64,000 nt of DNA, from assembly GCF_963678635.1 (NCBI RefSeq), contig NC_087063.1:34074540-34138539 (forward strand). Direction: 5' to 3'. Source of the DNA: Symsagittifera roscoffensis. Its lineage: Eukaryota; Xenacoelomorpha; Acoela; Convolutidae. Below are positions 10,190 through 23,421 of this stretch, piece after piece (position 1 is the first letter of the stretch; every line of letters starts with the position of its first letter). Made by a program: the position numbers and the translations under genes. Below the pieces are notes generated by a model. That model saw only the letters and a program-made list of their open reading frames with translations, made no database searches and was not told the DNA's origin.

Positions 10190-12980
10190 CACAGAAATTG
10201 CATTTCTAGATTTTCATAGCTAAATTTTTGTGTCATTTAATCAGAAAAACGGGAAAAAACCAGCACAGTTTTCTCGAAGCTTTTTTTTTACAACTGAAAG
10301 TTCTTCAATATAATACCAAACTACGGGACTTCTTTGAGGTAGTCAAAATTCTTCGGTAAATCGAACCTAAGACTGCTGAGATATTGAACATATTTCAATG
10401 CAAAAAATTCAATTAACGAACAAATTAAATTTTTTACAGAATGAAGCTGCACTTCTTCAACAAACAAAAAAATTAGAAGACTGGAGCTGTAAAGTTTAAT
10501 GCCATTTAAAATTATTAAAACAGGCTGAGAAGGAAAAAGTAGCATTCAAAGGGATCCAAAGCTGTGGCCTCCAGAAGTAGTCTGTCTGATGTCTTCTTAA
10601 TTGCGTTATCTTCCAGTTTTCGGTTGGAAAATAGAAATTGGTTATATAACTTGCAATAAACTAAAAGCAAAATTGTTCAAGTTAAAAACAAAATCGAACC
10701 GTTCCTGGCATCAATACATGGCAAAAATCCGGAATTTTCTTCCGAATTGAAGTAAGGAGTAAAATTGGAGAGATATCAACACCAAATCATATGTTAGATT
10801 ACTAAATTTAATGGTGCAACCGAAAGTTCAATCGTTTGTTCGACGAAACACCTTCGATAGCTCTCACGATTATTCGGTCCTATTTGACCTGCGTGTTACT
10901 GATTTGCTTACACTAAATATCCGAGACTCACTTTGGCAAGGAAAAGTTCCATAACATTCAGGAGGACCTGTCTGAGCGTATTTTCAGCACCGCTGGTTAC
11001 TTGTTACCAAGAGAAGGGAAACATTTAGTGGAGATCGTGTGAACAGGCAAAAACCTCTGCATGAAAATTGGAAAAATTTCAATTAAAAATTGAATATAAT
11101 TTTTTCTCTCAAGAGTACGGAAAACCCCATGAATTATCGGGTTTTAGAACATTCGTCGAAATTTCGAATGTCGCTGACGATTTTTCGAAGGCTGTTTTTG
11201 AATAAATGTTGCACTAAAAAATAAATTTCCCAGTTTATAATGAAGTTTATCACTAGTTAAAAACTTATTTTTGCCATGATACCATTGTTTGGCTTTAAAA
11301 AGCTTTCACTACGAGGCCATGCATTTTGTGAATTGTCAGCGGAATCCGCAACAAGCAAAAGTCAGTTTTGTCCCGGAATCCGCAAAGTTACCTTTTTCTC
11401 TGATCTTTTCTGCTGTTTTGGATTCCACGGACAAATTGCTAAAACACTGTATTGCTCAAATTGCTCCCAAAACAGGCACCGTTGCGGAATCCGCAATAAA
11501 ATGCGTGGAATCCGGAACAAACTTGTGGAATCCACGAAGAAATCTAGTATGTGTTTAATAAACTTAAGCTGTCTCGGAATCCGCAACTGTAAGTAGAATC
11601 TGCAAATTGTAAACGGAAACCGCAAAATGTAAGCGGATGTTGCAAAAAGTAAGCGGAATTTGCATAAATTTGCGGAATCCATTTATATTTGCGGAAATCG
11701 CTTACATTTGCAGAAGCCGAAACAACCACCTATCTTTGCTCGTTTAGGAATTCGCAAAAAAAGCAATGTGCCGACAGAATTTACGTTACAGGTAATGTAC
11801 GCGGAACCCACTGAATTTTCGTAAGTGGAATCCATTTACAATTTAGAGCACGTTTAAAACTTGTCTCTGGAGTCCACAAGCCAACAGACGCAAAACTGTG
11901 GGCCTTACCAGTGCACAGTTAGTCATTGTAAGGATAGCTAAATAATTGGAACCTTTGTTCAGAAGAACGGAAAAATACAGCAATGTATTCTAGCTTTTTT
12001 TTTGAAACTGAGGTAGTCAAAATTCGCCACCAAACCAAATCTACGCTAAGACTACTGAGAAAATAAACAGATTTCCGATCCAAAAAATTCAATTAAGGGA
12101 CAAATAAATTTTTTCACAAGATGAAACTGCACTTCTTCAACAAACAAAAAAGTTGCTTTTTTTCTCTGATCTTTTCTGCTGTTTTGGATTCCACGGACAA
12201 ATTGCTAAAACACTGTATTGCTCAAAATTTCAAATTTGCTCCCAAAACAGGCACCGTTGCGGAATCCGCAATAAAATGCATGGAATCCGGAACAAACCTG
12301 TGGAATCCACGAAGAAATCAAGTAAGTGTTTAATAACTGTAAGCGGAATCTGCATAAATTTGCGGAATCCATTTACATTTGCGGAAATCGCTTACATTTG
12401 CAGAAGCCGAAACAACCACCTATCTTTGCTCGTTTAGGATTTTTGCAACAAAAGCAATGTGCCGACAGAATTTACGTTACAGGTAATGTACGCGGTACCC
12501 ACTGAAATTTTGTAAGTGGAATTCATTTACAATTTAGAACACGTCTAAAACTTGTCTCTGGAGTCCACAAACCAACAGACGCAAAACTGTGCGCCTATCC
12601 AACGCACAGTTAGTCATTGTAATGATAGCTAAATAATTGGAAGCTTTAGTCAGAAGAACGGAAAAAAAACAGCAATGTATTCTAGAAGCTTTTTTTTTGA
12701 AACTGAGGTAGTCAAAATTCGCCACCAAACCAAATCTACGCTAAGACTACTGAGAAATTAAACAGATTTCCGATACAAAAAAATTCAATTGAGGGACAAA
12801 TAAATTTCTTCACAAGATGAAACTGCACTTCTTTAATAAACAAAAAAAGCCGACTGGAGCTGTAAAGATTAATGCCTTTTAAAATTTTTTAAAAGGGTGA
12901 GATGGAGAACGTAGCATTCAAAGAGTCAAAGCCGTGGCCTCCAGAAGTAGTCTGTCTGATGTCTTCTTAAGTAAGTTATC
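9727..12980. repeat. Second, internally deleted copy of the 6.5-kb duplication
   Basis: It begins abruptly inside the phrase cttccagttttc with gypsy integrase sequence (9727-10189), then carries the 6031-8163 region at offset 4170. Near 12333 it jumps to the region matching about 9070, so one 0.8-kb unit has been lost. Very few base differences separate the two copies, which implies a recent event. Confidence 0.75.
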
Positions 12981-13616
12981 TTCCAGTTTTCGGTTGAAAA
13001 AAAATTGGTAATTTAACTTGCAACAAACTAAAAGCAAAATTGTTTAGGTTAGAAACAAAATTGAACCGTTACTGGCTTCAATACAAGGCAAAAATCCGGA
13101 GTATTCTTCCGACTTGAAGTAAGGAGTAAATATGGAGAGATTATCAACAACAAATCACATTTTAGAGTTCTGAATTTAATGGTGCAACCGAAAGTTTGAT
13201 CGTTCGTTCGACGATACACCTTCGATGGGTCTCACGAACATTCGGTACTACTTGAGGTTCGTGTTACTGATTTGCTTACACTAAATATCCGAGACTCACT
13301 TTGGCAGCCTGAGCGTATTTTCAGCACTGCTGGAAACTTGTTACCAAGAGAAGGGAAACATTTAGTGGAGATCGCGTGAACAGGCAAATTTTTTTTCTCA
13401 AGAGTACGGAAAACCCCATGAATTATCGGGTTTTAGAACATTCGTCGAAAATTTGAATGTTGCTGACGAACATTCGAAGGCTGTTTTCGAATAAAAGTTG
13501 CACTAAAAATTAAATGGCCTAGTTTATCATCAAGTTTATCATCAATACGAATCTTACTTTTGCCATGATACCCTAGTTTGACTTTTAAAGGCTTTCATTA
13601 AGCACGGGTACTACGA

Positions 13617-15027
13617 TATTCTCGATTTAAAATTCCCTGACATTTCTCGGTTTTCCCTGACATTAGCTGAAAAATTCCCTGATTTTTGCACAACGATGTG
13701 CCTCTAAATTCAAAAAACATTTCCACGGAAAAAAATCATTTTCTTTTCTTTGTCCAGTCTTTCTTTGTCCTGTTTCACTTTTTGGTCGATTATTTGGCGT
13801 TTTTTCTGCAATGCCAAAAAATGGCTCATGATCTTCCGCTTCAAAAAATGGCTCACGAACTGCTTCCTTCTGTGTATGATTCTTTTGGTCAGTTTTCAAG
13901 GCTTTTTCATAGAGTTGCCGACAACTTTTTATTGAATCCATCATACGTTTGTCCACCAAATCACGGGACAACCGCTTCTCTGAATGAAGGATCCAATCGT
14001 GTCAAGTTTTCTGGGCCATGATTTTGCGCTCCTCATGCCATTGAGACTGATGCTCTTATTTATCGAAAAACCTCCTTCGACGCGCCCATTACCATGGGAC
14101 AAAATCAAGATTAGTTTTAGAGACTTATAAATGTCTGAGTCATTTTTGACATGTTGCCTAAAGAACCCATCAACTCTGTCTGATATCGAGAATTCTTTAG
14201 CAGCTTTCAAGAAATCTTCGTCAAGAAGCAAATTCTTGTATTCTTTCTTTGACTTATCAGCAACATCCGAAAAGATGTATCCGTCCTCAAAAAGCATCTG
14301 ATACAGGCTTTCAGCTCTAGATACGGCAACTTTTGAATTCGTAGCCCTCAGGATTGGCGAAAAACAAGAGATGGCTCAAGTGTACTTGAAATTCAACTGA
14401 AATTTCTCGATCAGCTTCTCCGAAACCTGCAGAATAAAACTTTTCACGTCAGCATAAAACCCAAGCTTCTTTGGCTCATCCGCAGTTTTCAGCTTTTCAA
14501 GAGCGGCAATGGCAGCAGAACCAATGCACACGCTTGCATCAATCTTTAGAGTGGAATTAGAAGATGAATTCCTAAGGTCAACGTTGACCAACTTGCTGCC
14601 TGACATTATAGGCAGGCTGACGGCAGGCTGATGAGGAGTCTCAGTCGAAGGTTCGCCTTCCGGTACAGCCGGGGTGAATAATGGTCCCACTGTACGACGT
14701 AGCCTCAGTGCGTCTTGGTGTTTCTTGCCCTCTGCGTGACTTTTCAAAGAGCGTTTGCCCAGATTGCTCAACTGAAATGGTTTTCCGCGACAGATGCTAC
14801 AATTTGCCGAGAACGGGTCATTTGGAATGCGCTTGACCCATTCTGCGAAATCTGGAAATTTGCTAGGATTTTCCCATTCGAGACAGTAATGCGTTTTCCT
14901 GCTTGACAATAATCTCAATCTCAAAAATAAGTCCCAACATGATTATAAGCTACTAAATGTCATTAGCAGGTCTTGACTCGAATTTCCTGACATTTCCCGG
15001 TTTTCCCTGACTCATGGGACTTCTGAT
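13617..15027 (-). mobile_element. hAT-like DNA transposon remnant
   Basis: The insertion splits a repeat unit whose uninterrupted form is seen at about 7133-7155. The left flank ends in actacga (13610-13616) and the right flank resumes with actagg (near 15024). Inside is a broken transposase on the minus strand. Direct copies of a phrase beginning ttccctgacatttctcgg lie near both ends (13633-13663 and 14981-15011). I see no clean inverted termini. Confidence 0.55.
13663..14924 (-). pseudogene. hAT-like transposase remnant with N-terminal zinc finger
   Basis: Read right to left, the chain has a C2H2/BED-like finger, CSICRGKPFQLSNLGK followed by H and a later H (about 14810-14735). A central region then leads to ILSHGNGRVEGGFSINKS, which matches the LSHG-ERGFS box near the C-terminus of hAT-like transposases. 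A TGA at 14376-14378 interrupts the frame, which continues in phase after it. A frameshift near 13960 leads to the last segment (SRDLVDKRMMDSIKSCRQLY). It is no longer functional. Confidence 0.6.
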
Positions 15028-16780
15028 TACTAGGCCAAACTGTGCATTTTGTAAAATTGTGAGCGGATTCGATTCCTTAGCAGTCAAAAATCAGATTTGT
15101 CTAGAAATCCGCAAAATTAAGAGTTTTCTTTGATCTTTGCTGTTTTGGATTCCACGGACAAATAGCTAAAACACTGTATTGCTCCAAATTGCTCCAAAAA
15201 CAGGCAAGGTTGCGGAATCCGCAATAAAATGCGTGGAATCCGGAACAAACTTATGGAAACCATGAAGAAATCAAGTATGTGTTTAATAAACTTAAGCTGT
15301 CGCGGAATCCGCAACTGTAAGTAGAATCTGCAAATTGTAAGCGGAAACCGCAAAATGTAAGCGGCTTCCGCAAATTGTAGGCGGAATCCGCAATTTGTAA
15401 GCGGAATCCCATTAAATTTGCGAAATCCACCTACTTTTGCGGAAGCCGCTTACATTTGCACAATCCGGAACAACCATCTATATTTTCTCGTTGCGGAATC
15501 CGCAACAAAAACAATATGCCGACAAAATTTACGTTACAGATATATGTACGCGGAATCCACTGAAACTTTTTAATGGAATCCACTTTCACTTTGAAGCTTG
15601 TTTTAAGACTTGTCTCTGAAATCGAGGAACATACAGACACAACATTGTGCGCCTATCTAGTGCACAGTTTGGCATTGTAATGATAGCTAAATAATTGGAT
15701 CATTTAGTCAGCAAAACGGAAAAAAGACAACAACGTAATCTCGAAGCTTTTTTTAAACTGAAAGGTCTTCAATTTGATACCACACTATGGGACTCAGAGG
15801 TAGTCAAAATTCATCGGCAAACCAAATCTAAGCTAAAACTACTGAGGCATTAAACAGATTTTCAATACAAATTTCATATAACGAACAATTTAATTTCTTC
15901 ACAGGAGAAAGCTGCCCTTCTTCAACAAACAAAAAATTGGCGACCGGAGCAGTAAATTTCAGTGTCATTTACAATTTTTTGAAAAGGCGGAGAAGGAAAA
16001 AGTACCATTTGAAAGGATTCAAAGCCGTGGCCTCCAGAAATAGTCTAATGTCTTCTTAAGTGAGTTATCTGCCAGTTTTCGGTTGAAAAAATGAAATTCC
16101 TAATTTAAATTGCAATAAATTAAAAGCAAAACTGTTCAAGTAAGAAACAAAATTGAACCGTTTCTGGCATCAATGAATGGCAAAAATCTGGAATTTTCTT
16201 CCGAATTGAAACTAGTAGTAAGTTTGAAAAGATTTTTAGGACCAATTTATATGTTATAGAATTAAATTTAATGGTGCAACCAAATGTTCGATCGCTCGTT
16301 CAACGATACACCTTTAAAGGCTCTCGCGAATATTCGGTCCTATTTGACCTACGTTTTATTGATTTGCTTACACTAAATGTCCAAGACTCACTGTTTTGGC
16401 GAGGAAAAATTCCATAACATTCAAGAGGCCCATGTCTGAGCGTGTTTCTTTCAGCACTGCTGGAAACTTTGTTACCAAGGAAAGGGAAACTTTTACTGGA
16501 GATCGCGTGAACATTCAAAACCCTCTGCATGAAAATTTGAAAAACTTTAAATAAATTTTGCATTGATTTTTTTCTCAAGAGTACAGAAAAACCCCAATAA
16601 TTATCGAGTTTTTGACCGTTCGAAGAAAGTTCGAATGTTGCTGACGAACATTCGAAGGCTATTTTTGAATAAATTTTGCACTAAAAAATAAATTGCCCAG
16701 TTTATCATTACTACAAATCTTAGTTTCGCCATGATACCCTAGTTTGGCTTTAAAAGGCTTTCAATGAACTAGTAATTCAG
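15028..16780. repeat. Diverged copy of the left-region repeat unit
   Basis: This copy contains the same order of blocks as 7140-7900 followed by 6160-7130: the gcggaatccgc array, the ggtagtcaaaattc block, and the end block catgataccctagtttggc. It differs at many more positions than the other copies, so it is older. I see no protein gene in it. Confidence 0.6.
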
Positions 16781-18034
16781 CTTTGAGTTCTGATATACAT
16801 TCTAGCCATTAAAAAAAAGATATAGAAAAACCGAATTTTCTCAAATTTGAATGCTGAGGCTACTTTTTTCTTTAAAGGTTACATATTTACATATTCACGA
16901 ACTGATTAAATTTTTAACAACATCATCCATGTAAGCAATTGCACAGCCAAGTTAAACTGTAAAAGTTTTAGCATGGATTAAGGAGAAATAAAAGTTTCCG
17001 GGCTTCGAATTTAAATTTCTGTAGAAAAAAACTAGCTGATAGATAACGTTTAGCTTTCAATTTTCTCGTATAATTTAAAGGTCGGTATCGTCAAATAAGA
17101 GAAAACTGAACAAAACAAGATGCTCCGCAACTTCAAAGAAGTGTTTATTGAAAATCACCAAGATTTTGTTTATTGTTTTTGTAGTTTCATTTTTCTACTT
17201 TTTGCTTTTACGGGTATATCACAAAACTTAGACGATAGTTATATTTAATTTATACATAAATTTGCTCAATAAACCCGGATGTTTCGAAACATCTGTTTTT
17301 TGGTCAAAAACCCGGATTTTTTTATATATGTGTACAAGATATCGCTGTTTAGAAGCGGTGAACCTTTGATCAGAGGCGTCACATTTGACGACCTATAATG
17401 TTTGCTTGAACTAAAAATTCACTTGGAAACTATTTTATTATAACACACGCTTTTGCTTGCGCTAATTGTTCTATACGTTGATTTAGCTGTTATTAACTAA
17501 ATTCAGGCGCCTCTGATTTTAATGCTTTTTTCATGTTTCTTCAAGTCTTTGGACTGCAACTGTATGCTCTTGTATCGTTTTTATAAATAATTCTGGTTCA
17601 GGGCCAAAAGCTACTGACTTTTCTCTCAGTCATTATTGACTTTTTTGACAAATGGATGTTGAAATTTACAATTTTTCGATGTACAGTTCTAGTTCAATGA
17701 ACACTTAGATCGCTAAATATTTACAGCTACTTGCATTTACTATTTACATGATTTGATATTTGCATTTGATATTTACATAATTTGATAAGTTACATTTGAT
17801 AGACTAGTTTTGATTTGCTATTCTGATCATTATGAGCATATAGATTTTCCGATCCAGTCATCTGAAAGAGATCTTCGTTAAGTTTCTGAAATGAATCTTC
17901 AAATGAACGTGAACTGTATTGCATCGCACCTTGAGACAGTTCATTTAACTATCCCCTGCCAATAACATCACTAGCACGCTTGACATCTAGTAGAACAGTA
18001 AATTTGGATGTGTTGATTTCTATCTACTATTCGT
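16781..18034. other. 3' flank of the NWD-like gene, no gene seen
   Basis: This is AT-rich sequence downstream of the minus-strand stop at 18035. TTTATT (AATAAA on the minus strand) occurs near 17153, 17171 and 17444 and could serve as polyadenylation signals. I see nothing else. Confidence 0.4.
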
Positions 18035-21000
18035 TTACAGAAGATCGCTCGCTGCCTCTATCGCTATTGTGGGCGTATCTTCTCTAGCGTTTGAATTCCT
18101 CGATTCTCTCATCGCATTTTGATCTTCCACTTGCAAAACTGTCAACAGAGCCATTCGCCTACAGACTGCACTGTCTAAGAAAGCGATTATTGCACTGTCA
18201 TTTAGCGCATACTGCACACTAAACACGTCAATCATGCAGTTGAAACTGCTCACTTGAGATCCGTCGTAGAAGTTCCATACGTTTATCCACCCATCTGTAG
18301 AGCCAGTGGCCAGAAGCGTCTCTGAGAAGTTTAACCCAATGGTGCATACTTTACCCTGATGCGCCTGAATTTTCATGAGCGGCACTGCTTCGGTTGCATT
18401 TTTGAAAGCAGCTGTTTCGTATTTCATCACAAGTCCGTCTTCGAACCCCAACAGTAAATTTATTTCGCCTTTCGACACATACTTGCATTTCAAATGATCC
18501 ATCGCATCACACATTTTTCCTTCATTTAGAACTTTTCCGCTATCGATTGAGAACACTTCATACGCCACGCAAGACTCTTTCAGTAAATGTGAACACACCA
18601 AAATCTTGGCCATCACAAAACATGCATCAATTGTGCTGTTCAAGTATTTCGACTTGATCAAATTCTTGCCTGTTTTGTTTTCGTACACCTGAACAAATAA
18701 ACTCGAATCCCAGTTATTCGATGCCAGAAGAACAATACTCTGGCCGTCGTGACTCGAAATGATTCGTTTGACATCCGCAAAGTCAACATTTGGAACTTCG
18801 TAGAGAGAAATTTTGTCAAGTTTGTCTGACGACAAAGCCCACAGAGTTACTTTTGCACTGTTCGAGATACTTTGCTGGAAGTAAGAGACAAAGAACTTTT
18901 TGTCTTTGGAAATGACCCCGAATTTGCATTGCAACCGCGTGTTATTGAACAATTTGCGAGTTAATACGTCCCAAATATACAACTTTTCATTGTATATTCC
19001 ACAAATTTTAGGGTCAATATTAGGCTGAGTGGGTAAGGCAAACATAAATACAGGGGTAAGTGAGGCAGTTTTCTCCTCTATAGGGAAGGAACCCGAAGGT
19101 AAACCTGTAAAAATGTCCCACAGTTGGAAACCATGCTGTTTAGAAGCCGAGACCAGAGTCTCCTTCTGATTGACTAGCACAACACACCACTCTTCTATTT
19201 GGGATCTGACATAACTGAACGCAGTCTGGTCTTCTATCTCAGTTGTGACTATATTTAAAACATTGTTCACGTTTTTACCAATATTGAGTGTCAAGTTTTG
19301 TTCTAACAGCACTCGTTTTTCATCAACAGAGAGAGTCTGTGTCTCGGATGATCCTTTTTTAGACGTTTCCAAGCCTTTGAATAAACTAGATACATTCCAC
19401 ACACATACTTCGCCAGAAATACTCGCTGCAACAATGTGAGTGCTTTTTCCAATCATGCAGATGCTCGATATATTGACTTTGAGACCCCGCAGGGTTTTGA
19501 TACAGAAACCGTTGTGACAATGCCAGACAGACACTGAGTTATCGAAGTTGTCTGCCACGACGCAATATTGTCCGTTGTCGCTCAAAGTTGCGTCGACTAT
19601 GTTAGTATCCCGATTATTCGGGCACAATCTATTCACCCGTTCACCTTTCACGCAGTCAAAAACAATCACGCCTGGGTTAACGTCGCCACATACCACAAAT
19701 TTATCATGCTTATTTGGTCTCATGACCGTCATCCATCTTGTACTGTCAAATAATTGCTGCGTGATGATTCTCGACTTTTTCAAGTCAATCAATGCAAGCG
19801 CGTTCATTCCAAGTCCAACGATTGCCATCGTTCCCGACTCCGTTGCGTGGAGGTGTATGATCGGTCCTTTCAGGCCCCGGATGAAGTTTTTCACATCTTT
19901 GTCAATCTTCATTTTCACTACACACTCATCATTATGGTCACCTCCTATTAGAATGCTCTTCTGCTGAGGAATATCTTCAACTGCCGTTATCGTTAAGATC
20001 GACTCTATTACTTTCGCGTTTTGCAATGTGTCGATTTTTAACATGTACACTTTAGAGTTCTCCCGTTGGTGCTGTCTTGGAACGCCAACAAATATATGCT
20101 TCGAATCTTTAGCCAGAGCTATGCATTTGTAATTGTTAAACATGGTTCTACACGCTATTTGGTTCAGAGACTTTGCGTCATAAACTATCAGCGAGCGACT
20201 TTCCTTCACTTTTCCTTGCTGATTGTTCGTATTCACCGGTTTCGCAACAGTTACAACTACAAGATACTTCTTATCCGCAGACAGAAGGAATCTGGAGGTT
20301 TCCACATTGATCGACCACAGTTTCTCCTGTGTGTCAACGTCAAACTCTTGAATTCCTTTCCCCGTTCTGCACATCAATGTTGAGCCACCGGTATGAGTCG
20401 TCTCCCAGAACGTTCCTTCGACTAGTGAGAAAGTATTTCGCAAGTAGCTCGCACACGGCACGTGGCATTGAAGTTTGGGGATCAGCCAAACTCCAGGCGT
20501 TGAGTTGATGTAGCTCCTCGCACCATCTAACAAGGGCTGAAAAGTTTCCGGAGCCACTTGCTCAAATGCCAGCATTTTTGAAATCATAATCAGAGGAACA
20601 TCCCGCATTTTGGCCATACTTTTACTCCTCAAAAAGTAGAGGAAGTCTAAAACCACAGATGCAAATACGATTCCACTTGAGAGCGCTAACGAGTAATCTT
20701 GAAGGAGATCGCTAATTGAGAAATTCGCAATTTTGGAAATGATGAAGTCGTAATTGAACAGGCACTTAGATTTAGCCTCATCGTACTGTTTCGCAGAGAG
20801 AAGCAACATCGGTAGAATCGATAGCAACCTGACTGGCGAGTTTCCGCCGGATGCAAAATCGGAACAATACGCTACCAGCTCCTTCTGACTATTGGCAGGA
20901 TACTCCAAGGTTGTAATCGGCTCTTGCGGTACTTCTTGAGACGTGAGATACTTTACTGCACTAGTGAACAATTCGTCTGCCTCCTTGTTACTTTTTGACT

Positions 21001-22437
21001 TGAACCGGTTCTCCAACTCGTCTCTCAGAGGGCCCACGGGTAGTCGGCAGGTAACAATTCCATATGTCGTCTCAATGCACAGAACCCTTCTGATCACGTA
21101 GAAAAATTGACTCACTATCGAATCGCGAACAGGCACTACCGAGCAGTGACTTTTAGGAGCTTTTTTGTACATCAGTTTTAACAGTTCCTGGTCATACGAC
21201 AAGATTGTTCGCAATTCAATTTCAGAGATACCGAAGTCTTTGAACAAGAAAAGGTATTGAAGAACTTTTCTCGCGAGCAGAGTTGGCTTCATATTGAGCA
21301 AGTCATCTACGAAGTACTTAACTTCAATCTTGAACCGTTGCAGTAACTCTTCGAACTCTCGTGTATCATGCGCATGCGTCCATGATTTAGTTTGATGCAC
21401 TACAAAATTCATTTGGTGCAAATCTTGATTCATGACCAATGCTTTAGACACTACTTCCATTTGAATTTCAGATAGAGTTCGGTTGTGATTTTCAGTCAGT
21501 TGGAAATGAATCGAGTCCCCTATGTCTTCAACTGAAGGACCAGTAAAACTGAACACATTATTGTTATCAGAGGCTCCGTATTTACTAATCAACAGTTTGC
21601 TCAAATCTCCCACTGCACAAGTAACTATAAAATTGACATGGGCGGGTAACTTATGTGGTAACCAATGTAAGGCATTCGCGTTTTTCTCACTGCTTAGATG
21701 GTTGAGGCCATCTATAATTATCAACAATGGATGGTCTACGTCAATTGGCAACGTTTTGAAACATTTCTCAAGCAGATACAAAGACTTAGTTAACGTTTCA
21801 CAAGAGTCTATTTCTTGCTGCAACTCAGCATCCAGCTTATTATAGCCTAGGCAAATCTCTTTCAGGATTCCCAGCATCAAAGATGGCGCATTTACACTTT
21901 TTGAAGTGGCTTGAGCTAGCCTGAGGGACATCACCATTCCAGCGGCCAGGTAATCTCTGGCTTCTGAGGCCAATGCCGCTGCGAACGTTGACAACCCAGT
22001 CCTGGGCTTTCCTGCTATAATGTAGATATTCTTCGGATCTGGGATTTCGAGGAATGTGATTATTTTCCGAAATAGTGTCGCAGCTGAACAGTGATAATCT
22101 GTGAGTCGTTTAGCGTAGTAAAGATGTGTTAATTTTTCCTCTTCCAGTTCTGGGCACTGGAGTTTCGGAGCTGCTTCAAGTTTCTCGTCAATGACACGTT
22201 TAATGTTATCAATGAACTTCCCATTTAGGTCCTGCAAGTAGTAAGCCTGTTCTTGGATGAATTCAGGGTCCACTCCGACTCTCGAATTCCATTTGACGTT
22301 GAACTTGGTCACATTTTTTGACGGGAAGTTCCGCTCGATTACGTCATATATCAATGTGTCCAGTAAATCTCTGCGCCGCTTGTCGATCGAGCCATCAGGT
22401 GCAATGTCGAAATATGTCTCGAGAACTTCCATGTTTT
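18035..22437 (-). CDS. NACHT and WD-repeat protein (NWD-like), last exon
   Basis: The acceptor TTTAG ends at 22438, and the exon joins in phase to the exon ending at 25888. The numbering below counts from the ATG at 22432. A P-loop-like motif, GKPRTGLST, is at about 141-149. A Walker B-like segment, LLIIIDGLN, is at about 236-244 and is followed by the HWLPHKLP sensor-like stretch typical of NWD proteins. A winged-helix/helical part runs to about 650, and WD40 repeats fill the rest, the clearest being IVAASISGEVCVWNV and LLATGSTDGWINVWNF. NWD proteins are cytosolic STAND-type ATPases; human NWD1 and NWD2 are about 1,560 and 1,740 residues. The P-loop has Leu where the essential Lys is expected, so ATP hydrolysis is doubtful. 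The stop is TAA at 18035-18037. Confidence 0.88.
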
Positions 22438-22563
22438 CTAAACATTAACAGCGCCTATATTACTCAATTCCATATGATGAAACCTACCATTGGGACCACC
22501 AAGCCATTGGGGGGATGTTAACTTGGTTCAAAGTTAGGAAGTTAGGAATTGAACTTGGTCTAA

Positions 22564-22592
22564 CTGGGGGTGGGGGTGGGGAGGGGAGGGGC
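22564..22592 (+). promoter_or_regulatory. G-quadruplex-capable tract
   Basis: Five runs of four or five G separated by single bases (gggggtgggggtggggaggg and on) meet the G4 pattern on the plus strand. In the transcribed minus sense it is a C-rich pyrimidine tract about 130 bases upstream of the 22437 acceptor. It is copied at 24102-24130. Confidence 0.5.
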
Positions 22593-23009
22593 TGTTTATT
22601 TCCATTCAGCTGCTCCAGCCATTTAGTTAAATCAGCAGTAAATGATTTAACTTTTAATCTTTTCGTTCAAGGGACTGCATTGGTTAAGCAGGGGAGTTAC
22701 TAACGAGAATTGTTCTCCATGAATCGTCTGACGAAGAAGAGTGATTCGTTGGGCAGTTTCTTCCTACGAGGCAAGGCTGTTCTAACTTCACGCTCGTACA
22801 CTAAGATACAATATGATATGATATAACTAGAAGCAGGGGCTCTTAGGAGTCCCATCAGTTATAAAAATCAAAACATACCCAATTGAAGATTGGAAAAAAG
22901 TACTGAACGCATATAAACATAAAAGAAAACACTGACTTTGTTAACAAAAACCTCGACCTTAACTCTTTTACTTTATATATCACACGAAAAAATTCGATAA
23001 TTTCTTTTT

Positions 23010-23083
23010 GTTTCCGATCAGGATTTGAACCTGGTCATCCGGCCTGTGGGACCAAAATATATACGCTCGGCTATGGTATGAGT
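23010..23083 (-). repeat. tRNA-derived SINE-like sequence
   Basis: On the minus strand, TAGCCGAGCG resembles a pol III A box. GGTTCAAATCC is a perfect B box about 32 bases later and has a pairing T stem (CAGG/CCTG). The acceptor stem does not close, so it is not an intact tRNA gene. It is repeated at 24548-24621 through the tandem duplication. Confidence 0.55.
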
Positions 23084-23421
23084 TAAAATACAACTTTAAA
23101 TTTGTTCAAAAATTAATCCGCTTTCCTTTTAATTCCCCACTTTTGTCGGGAAAAAGTTGGGGTTTTCTCCCAGGGAAGTGAATGGAAATTGAATCGGAAA
23201 CAATGGAAACCCGAGGAAAAAATAACGGTACGTTTGCGAAATCGGCTTTGTACACTCGAAAACGTAACGTTAAACGCTCGCTATGGGCTAGCGCGCGCTC
23301 GTATGGAGGACTGGCGCAAAAAGCGCCGACCGCTTTTTGCCACTCAGGGTTCTTGGCTTAACTTTCGAATTTCAAAGAAAACAATAGATGCCCATTAAGC
23401 TCGTTAAATCTTTAGACCAAT

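Noticed and set aside
23010-23083. Functional tRNA gene
   Set aside because: A and B boxes and a T stem are present, but the acceptor stem does not pair and no sound anticodon arm forms.
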